Origin: Actinomycetota bacterium
GTDB taxonomy: Bacteria > Actinomycetota > Thermoleophilia > Gaiellales > Gaiellaceae
Direction of reading: 5' to 3'
NCBI GenBank assembly: GCA_009702325.1
Contig: WLID01000003.1
Location: 1-39,657 of the forward strand
Length of the DNA: 39,657 nt
Shown: positions 32,032-39,657 of the stretch, in pieces
How positions within the stretch are numbered: position 1 is the stretch's first letter
Layout of the letters: every line of letters starts with the position of its first letter
Position numbers and translations under genes: made by a program
The notes under the pieces: generated by a model
Told to the model about the DNA's origin: nothing
The model's input: the letters and a program-made list of their open reading frames with translations, nothing else
Database searches by the model: none

Positions 32032-32886
32032 ATGAGCACCAGCCCGAGCACTTGTTATCGCCATCCCGATCGGGAGACAGGACTCTCGTGCTCGGAATGT
32101 GGTCGCCCGATCTGTTACGAGTGCATGACTCCTGCGCCTGTCGGGCTGCGCTGTCCTGAACATTCGGGCAAGCCGCAAGGCATCCACAAGGTCACTGCTG
32201 CGGCTGAGCGAGCGGTCACCGGTGTCGGCGGGCGTCGGATCAATGCTGTCACTACCGCGCTCATCACGATCAATGTCGCCGTCTACGTGCTTGAGCTCGT
32301 GTCGGGCGGAACGATCAACGGTCTCCAGAACACGATCGAAGCGCACGGTGCGCTCGTCGCAAACGGGTACCTGCAGGGCGAACCGGTGGGGCTGCTTCAT
32401 GGAGATTGGTGGCGGCTCATCACCTCAGGCTTCCTGCACTACGGCCCGATGCACCTTGGCCTCAACATGTTCAGCCTCTACTACGCCGGATCGTTCCTTG
32501 AATCGGCGATCGGCCGGTGGCGATTCTTGCTGCTGTACATCGTCTCGATTCTGGTTGGCAGCGCCGGCGCGCTCATAACTTCCCCGGACGCGATCTCGCT
32601 TGGCGCGTCTGGCGGGATCTTCGGTGTGCTCGGCGGACTGTTCGTGCTCGAACGTCGCGGCGCGATCTCGACCGGCGGGCAGATTCTCGGCCTGATCGTC
32701 TTGAACCTCGTGTTTACGTTCGCCCTCTCGAGCTTCATCTCGGTTGGCGCGCACATCGGCGGTCTCATCGGTGGCGTCGTCTTGATGGCGGCGCTTGTGC
32801 AGTTCCGCCGCTCCTGGCAGCTCTCGCTCGCCTCAGCAGGCTTTGTGGCGGTCGTCGCCGTGTTTGTCGCCTACAACGCCATCTAG
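32032..32886 (+). CDS. Rhomboid intramembrane serine protease with N-terminal zinc finger
   Basis: A 284-aa protein. Residues 8-45 form a B-box-like zinc finger (CYRH, CSECG, CYEC, CPEH, giving eight Cys/His ligands), a common N-terminal add-on in actinobacterial rhomboids. Six hydrophobic segments follow, with the rhomboid motifs: WWRLITSGFLHYGPMHLGLNM (His141, Asn145), the catalytic serine in GASGGIFG (Ser193) and the catalytic histidine in GAHIGG (His241). It cleaves membrane proteins within the bilayer. Its role is unknown; no substrate is encoded nearby. The start is ATG 32032. Confidence 0.93.
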   Translation: MSTSPSTCYRHPDRETGLSCSECGRPICYECMTPAPVGLRCPEHSGKPQGIHKVTAAAERAVTGVGGRRINAVTTALITINVAVYVLELVSGGTINGLQNTIEAHGALVANGYLQGEPVGLLHGDWWRLITSGFLHYGPMHLGLNMFSLYYAGSFLESAIGRWRFLLLYIVSILVGSAGALITSPDAISLGASGGIFGVLGGLFVLERRGAISTGGQILGLIVLNLVFTFALSSFISVGAHIGGLIGGVVLMAALVQFRRSWQLSLASAGFVAVVAVFVAYNAI

Positions 32887-32945
32887 GGCGCGTCTCACCC
32901 GCTCAGCGCCTCTGAGCGCGTCGTGACGCTCCTCGAACGCGGGGT

Positions 32946-35546
<2,601 letters not shown>

Positions 35547-35646
35547 GACGGGCCATTGATACCAGACGCTGCGGAGGTATGCGGTCGAGACGTGCTCCGC
35601 TCAGCTTGGACCTATGGAAGCACCCGTCGGGCGCCTGCCCGGACGG

Positions 35647-35805
35647 TCAGCGACGGCGGCGGGACCTATATTCCGCGATCCACGCGGTGCTCCGCAGCGC
35701 GAACCAGAACGGCGTAAAGATCCCATAGAACACGACGAGCGCGACAATCAGCGCGACCATCCAGACGAGCCATCGCCACAAGGGGACACGCGGTTTCGAC
35801 TTCAC
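35647..35805 (-). CDS. Small single-helix membrane protein (52 aa) between ppsR and ppdK
   Basis: GTG 35805 overlaps the ppsR stop by 4 bp (GTGA), a strong sign of a real, coupled gene. The product starts VKSKPRVPLWRWLVWMVALI, has one hydrophobic helix at about residues 12-34, a second aromatic patch (FYGIFTPFWFALRST), and ends in a strongly basic RSRRRR tail. The basic ends and Trp-rich boundary suggest membrane insertion with a cytoplasmic tail. I do not know the family. It may influence ppsR/ppdK or the upstream MMPL transporter. Confidence 0.72.
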   Translation of the reverse strand: MKSKPRVPLWRWLVWMVALIVALVVFYGIFTPFWFALRSTAWIAEYRSRRRR

Positions 35806-36656
35806 ACGTTGTCCTGGTCACGCGTTGGAGGCTCAAAGCTCGTCACCGTTGTTGCGCCCACCGACCGAACGATGCGGAGCGCGATCTCCTCGATCGACAG
35901 CTCCGACACGTCGATCACCGGGCATCGCAAGCGTCGAAAGACCGCGTTTGCGAAGTCGAGCTCCTCGTAGATGCCGTTGAGGTCGGCGTAGCTCTTGTTG
36001 CCGCCCATCATCTGGATGCGTTCCGACCGAATCTCGGCCAAACGATTCGCGTCGATCGTCAGTCCGACGATCTTCTTCGGGTCGGCTTTGAAGAGCTCCT
36101 CCGGTGGGTCGATGCCGTTGACGAGCGGAACGTTCGTGGTCTTGAGGCCGAGGTAGCCGAGGTACATCGAGAGCGGCGTCTTCGACGTACGCGACACGCC
36201 AACGAGCACGACGTCGGCCTTCCCGAGAGCGCTGCCCACACCGTCGTCCGTCTTGACGGCGAACTCGATCGCCGAGATGCGCCGGAAATAGCGGTCGTCC
36301 AACGGCAGTCGGGCCCGCGGCGTCATGCGTGCGGCCTGGCCGCTGACCTTGGCAATCGCCCGCAACGGCTGCGCAAGCACGTCGCAGTAGTGAATGTGTG
36401 CGGCACGACACAGACGCCGCATCTCCGTCCGAAGTTGCGGTTCGACGAGCGTGTAGATCGCAACTGCCGGCTGCCCGCGCATCCGCTCAACAACAAGGCG
36501 CAAGTGGGAGACGGTTTCGACGCGAGGATGCCGAATCACCTGAAAGTTTCCGTCAGGGAACTGGACTTCGGTCGCCATCACGATGCGTGCGGCGGTCTCG
36601 CCTGTCGCATCGGAGACGATGTGAAGCTGAACGGAAGGTGCTGCCGGATCGCCCAC
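35802..36656 (-). CDS. ppsR: Pyruvate, phosphate dikinase regulatory protein (kinase/pyrophosphorylase)
   Basis: A 284-aa bifunctional DUF299 enzyme that phosphorylates the Thr next to the catalytic His of PPDK using ADP and reverses this with Pi. It has the N-terminal VQLHIVSDATGETAARI and the P-loop GVSRTSKT (Gly153-Thr160) in VVLVGVSRTSKTPLSMYL. It also carries NVPLVNGIDPPEELF and the C-terminal VSELSIEEIALRI. The start GTG 36656 lies 10 bp after the MMPL stop. Its product's target is ppdK, two genes downstream. By sequence it could equally serve PEP synthase, but only ppdK is adjacent. Confidence 0.93.
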   Translation of the reverse strand: MGDPAAPSVQLHIVSDATGETAARIVMATEVQFPDGNFQVIRHPRVETVSHLRLVVERMRGQPAVAIYTLVEPQLRTEMRRLCRAAHIHYCDVLAQPLRAIAKVSGQAARMTPRARLPLDDRYFRRISAIEFAVKTDDGVGSALGKADVVLVGVSRTSKTPLSMYLGYLGLKTTNVPLVNGIDPPEELFKADPKKIVGLTIDANRLAEIRSERIQMMGGNKSYADLNGIYEELDFANAVFRRLRCPVIDVSELSIEEIALRIVRSVGATTVTSFEPPTRDQDNV

Positions 36657-36666
36657 CGGCGGGACT

Positions 36667-38799
36667 CTACGTGCGTTCGATAGCGGCGGCAGACGGCTTC
36701 ACACGAAGCACACGAGCGACGGGAGCTGGCAGCCACCAGTTCCAGCGGCCAAAGAGCGACACGAGGGCTGGAACGATCAACGCACGCACGACCGTCGCGT
36801 CGAGGATGATGCCGGCGCCGAGGCCCGTGGCGAAGATCTTGATGACCGTCTCAGGCCCTGAGCCAAGTGCGGCGAAGGCCAAGAAGAGGATCAACGCCGC
36901 GCTCGTCACAAGGCGACCAGTGCGCCCAATACCGGTGATGACGGCGGCATCGGTCGATCCGTGTTCGTCGTACTCCTCGCGCACACGCGAGAGGATGAAC
37001 ACCTCATAGTCCATTGAGAGTCCGAAGAGGAACGCGAACACCATGAGTGGGATGAACTCCGTAATCGCGTTCGTCGCGGGAATCCCCCAGATCAGGTCGG
37101 ACCCGTACCCCTTCTGCCAGACGAGGACGAGCACCCCCCACGCCGCGGCAACAGACAGCAGGTTGAGCACGACCGCCTTCAGTGGCAGCAGGATCGACCT
37201 GAACGCGCGGGCGAGCAATACGAGCGTGAGAATCGACACGAGCGCGATCATCAGGGGGAAGTTCCCGTAAACCGCCGACACGAAGTCGGCGCTCTGTCCC
37301 GGTGTGCCACCCACCGTTGCTGCGTTGCCGTGTGCGGCTCGCTTCAGACGACTGTCGAGGCTGCGTCCCCATGCAGAGTCACCGTCTTGGGTCGGAAACA
37401 CCGTGAGCAGGCGCGTGCCACCAGCAGTCCAGGCCGCAGGTGCGGCGACCGCCGAAACACCGTCGACGCTCGAGAGCGCCGACCGGGCGGCTGGGACTTG
37501 GAGGGGATCGTTGACGAGCACGGCGAACGGCGTGAGCGTCCCTGAGCCCAGCCCGGCCTGCTCAAGCGCGACGAGACCATCGTGAGCGTCACCCGACGCC
37601 GAGAGCGTGTCGGCCTTCGGCGAGCCGAGCTGGATCTGGGTCGCAGCAACCGCAAGCGCGACGATCACGGCGAGTCCGGCAAGCGCGGTGACGTATCGAT
37701 GGCGCACCGTGAACCGCCCCCAGCGTGTCCAGAAGCGGCTCGCATGGCCCTCATGACGGAAGCGCGGCCAATCAAGCCGCGGCCCGACCGTGGCGAGGAT
37801 CACAGGGAGCAGCGTGATCGCAACCGCGACGCTCACAACCGGGATCAACATGCCGGCGTACCCGACGCTGCGCAAGAACGGCACCGGCAGCACAACGAGC
37901 GAGAGCAACCCGATGCTCACCGTGGTTCCCGAGAACACAACTGCCGATCCGGCTGTCGCCATCGCCCGCTCGACCGCGGCGACATTCTCAAGCCCGTTCG
38001 CGCGCTCCTCACGCCATCGCATCACAAGCAGCAGCGCGTAGTCGATGCACACGCCGAGTCCGATGAGCGCGACCAGGAAGGTGACGATGAAAGACACCTG
38101 CGCGAACGTTGTGATCAGCCACATCACCATGAACGTCGCGACGATCGCGAAGATCGCCATCACGATCGGCACAAATGCGATGAACGACGCGAACACAAAC
38201 GCGAGCACTGCGAGTGCGCCGACACCACCGATGAACGCCTCCAGAAACACGCCTGGGCCCTGGCCGTTGTTGGAGCTGCCCGCGTCGGCCAACGCATCCA
38301 AACCGGTGACATGCCACGACGCGCCGTCAAGCGTTTGGGTTGCAAGCGCTGACCGGATCGCCTTCGCTTCGAGGGCGCCGCCTCCGAAGCCACGATCCTT
38401 CTGCACATGCAGGTAGGCGAGAATGAACGTTGAGCGACCGTCCTTCGAGACGAACGCCCGGTCACCCGTCGACCCGTACCCAGCAACGAGTCCCTTCGGG
38501 CTCGCGTGGGCAACAATCATCTCTGTTCGCGCTATCGCGGCCTTGAGTCCGGGCGCATTGACAGTTGCGCCCGCGGGCAATGTCGTTACGACAACGATCG
38601 GCTCGCTCTGGAAATCGATGCCGTAGAGCTTCCGCAGCGCGTCGTTTGTGGTGAACCCTTCACGGCCGGGCACCGAAAACTCTTGCGAGAACGCCTTCGT
38701 CGCCTTGCCAAGGTTCGGTACCCCGGCGAGAAGCACGAGAATCCAGAAGCCAAGCACGAGCTTCTTGTGGTGCAAGACGAATTGGGCGATCCTCAGCAC
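36667..38799 (-). CDS. MMPL-family (RND) membrane transporter
   Basis: A 710-aa protein with an N-terminal helix, an external loop (about 40-175), and five clustered helices starting GVFLEAFIGGVGALAVLAF. A second external loop (about 400-520) and a further five helices follow, the standard 12-helix RND arrangement. Proton-relay region signatures are GVCIDYALLLVMRWREE and LSMDYEVFILSRVREEYDEHG. MMPL transporters export lipids or siderophores in actinobacteria. The neighbourhood (ppsR, ppdK) does not show the cargo. GTG 38799 starts it, divergent from glyS with 80 bp between. Confidence 0.92.
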   Translation of the reverse strand: MLRIAQFVLHHKKLVLGFWILVLLAGVPNLGKATKAFSQEFSVPGREGFTTNDALRKLYGIDFQSEPIVVVTTLPAGATVNAPGLKAAIARTEMIVAHASPKGLVAGYGSTGDRAFVSKDGRSTFILAYLHVQKDRGFGGGALEAKAIRSALATQTLDGASWHVTGLDALADAGSSNNGQGPGVFLEAFIGGVGALAVLAFVFASFIAFVPIVMAIFAIVATFMVMWLITTFAQVSFIVTFLVALIGLGVCIDYALLLVMRWREERANGLENVAAVERAMATAGSAVVFSGTTVSIGLLSLVVLPVPFLRSVGYAGMLIPVVSVAVAITLLPVILATVGPRLDWPRFRHEGHASRFWTRWGRFTVRHRYVTALAGLAVIVALAVAATQIQLGSPKADTLSASGDAHDGLVALEQAGLGSGTLTPFAVLVNDPLQVPAARSALSSVDGVSAVAAPAAWTAGGTRLLTVFPTQDGDSAWGRSLDSRLKRAAHGNAATVGGTPGQSADFVSAVYGNFPLMIALVSILTLVLLARAFRSILLPLKAVVLNLLSVAAAWGVLVLVWQKGYGSDLIWGIPATNAITEFIPLMVFAFLFGLSMDYEVFILSRVREEYDEHGSTDAAVITGIGRTGRLVTSAALILFLAFAALGSGPETVIKIFATGLGAGIILDATVVRALIVPALVSLFGRWNWWLPAPVARVLRVKPSAAAIERT

Positions 38800-38879
38800 G
38801 GTCGCGGAAGTGTGCCTGCTTACCCGGATGCTGCGACGACTGCGACAAGGAGGCCGCTGTCGCGCTAGGTTGGCTGGTT

Positions 38880-39657
38880 ATGAGCGAGCTAGAGAGCTAC
38901 CAGGGCGAAGCAACGATCGAAAAGGTCGCTTCGCTGTGTCGGCGCCGCGGCTTTGTCTTCCCGTCGTCGGACATCTATGGCGGCCTCGGTTCGTCGTACG
39001 ACTATGGGCATTACGGCGTCCTCCTGAAGCAAAACGTGAAGGCTGCCTGGCAGCGTGCGCTTGTTCAGGAGCGCGAGGACATCGTCATGCTCGACTCGGC
39101 GATCATCCTGCATCCGCAGGTGTGGGTCGCCTCAGGGCATGTCGCTGGCTTCTCTGACCCGCTCGTCGATTGCCGTACCTGCAAGCTCCGCTTCCGCGCT
39201 GATCACCTCGCAACGTGCGCGTGCGGTCGAAAGCCGTCGAAGCTTGCCGGCCAGACAGATGACTGCGACCTCACTGAGGCACGCGAGTTCAACTTGATGT
39301 TCGAAACCCAGGTTGGTGCTGTTCGCGACGAGGCATCGCGGGTGTTCCTCCGTCCCGAGACGGCGCAGGGCATCTTCATCAACTTCAAGAATGTGACCTC
39401 GTCGCTGCGTGTGAAGCCGCCGTTCGGCATTGCCCAGATCGGCAAGAGCTTCCGCAACGAGATCACGCCTGGGAACTTCCTTTTCCGGATGCGCGAGTTT
39501 GAGCAGATGGAGATGGAGTTCTTCGTGCCGCCAGCCGAGGCTGATGAGTGGTACCGCTACTGGATCGAGGAGCGGCGCAACTGGTACTTGAACCTCGGTA
39601 TGCGCGGGAATCATCTCCGTGTTCGCGCGCACGAGGCAACCGAACTCTCGCACTACT
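38880..39657 (+). CDS. glyS: Glycyl-tRNA synthetase, alpha2 type (partial, 3' end missing)
   Basis: The first 259 codons of a single-chain dimeric glycine-tRNA ligase (class II), the type found in actinobacteria and eukaryotes rather than the alpha2beta2 form. ATG 38880 starts MSELESYQGEATIEKVASLC. Motifs include RRRGFVFPSSDIYGGLGSSYDYGHYG, a Cys4 zinc-like CRTC...CACG pair at about residues 99-119, FLRPETAQGIFINFKN (motif 2 region), and GKSFRNEITP with MREFEQMEMEFF. The frame is open at the window edge. The 80-bp divergent gap to the MMPL gene must hold its promoter; no T-box leader fits there. Confidence 0.95.
   Translation, partial: MSELESYQGEATIEKVASLCRRRGFVFPSSDIYGGLGSSYDYGHYGVLLKQNVKAAWQRALVQEREDIVMLDSAIILHPQVWVASGHVAGFSDPLVDCRTCKLRFRADHLATCACGRKPSKLAGQTDDCDLTEAREFNLMFETQVGAVRDEASRVFLRPETAQGIFINFKNVTSSLRVKPPFGIAQIGKSFRNEITPGNFLFRMREFEQMEMEFFVPPAEADEWYRYWIEERRNWYLNLGMRGNHLRVRAHEATELSHY

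Overview
The window is a piece of a high-GC bacterial chromosome. Almost all of it is single-copy housekeeping genes in tight, co-directional runs with 1-4 bp stop/start overlaps. DivIVA, SepF and YggT cluster together. LexA boxes are of the GAAC-N4-GTTC type. An ImuB/DUF6504/DnaE2 mutagenesis set is present. PPDK sits with its regulatory kinase, MurA carries Asp in place of Cys, and GTG/TTG starts are frequent. Together these point to an actinobacterium (Actinomycetota). A Thermoleophilia-like lineage is my best guess, but I have no 16S or database check, so the class is inference.

Layout. 1-2722 (+): end of a small [2Fe-2S] subunit and the complete molybdopterin subunit of an isoquinoline-oxidoreductase-like molybdenum hydroxylase, closed by a strong GNRA-loop terminator. 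2784-20230 (-): about 17.4 kb in which every gene lies on the minus strand, read from hisB-like through ridA, cca, pgeF, yggS, sepF, yggT, divIVA, DUF167, lspA, rluD, rpsB, tsf, pyrH, frr, uppS, cdsA, dxr, rseP, ispG, proS, an XRE regulator and tRNA-Pro(GGG), ending in a 12-bp hairpin. The set links tRNA maturation, division-septum proteins, ribosome assembly and recycling, the MEP isoprenoid pathway (dxr, ispG), undecaprenyl-PP synthesis and phospholipid synthesis.

20357-25888: a secreted subtilisin-like protease (+), murA (-), an HD hydrolase (+), an endonuclease/phosphatase-fold protein (-), then a GT4 glycosyltransferase and a small partner protein (+). 25889-26211 is a lower-GC non-coding patch between two convergent genes. 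It holds a 186-bp element with 26-bp imperfect inverted ends, REPIN/MITE-like, followed by a 14-bp tandem duplication. 26212-31276: an SOS mutagenesis module. imuB and a DUF6504 gene lie upstream of dnaE2 on the minus strand, interrupted by a TfoX-N-domain gene on the plus strand. imuB has a promoter with two LexA boxes abutting its GTG start. 31319-32886: ComB-like phosphatase and a zinc-finger rhomboid protease, divergent. 32946-38799 (-): MMPL transporter, PPDK regulatory kinase/phosphorylase, an unlisted 52-aa membrane protein and ppdK. 38880-end (+): 5' part of glyS.

Items most worth a second look: the HisB-like protein that has lost most metal ligands and sits with ridA; the tandem SOS boxes on a probably leaderless imuB; the TfoX gene lying antisense inside the imu cassette; the REPIN-like element; the compact Dxr; the MurA Cys-to-Asp change; and the tiny membrane gene overlapping ppsR. 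I did not find a clearly new multi-gene defence or mobile system here.
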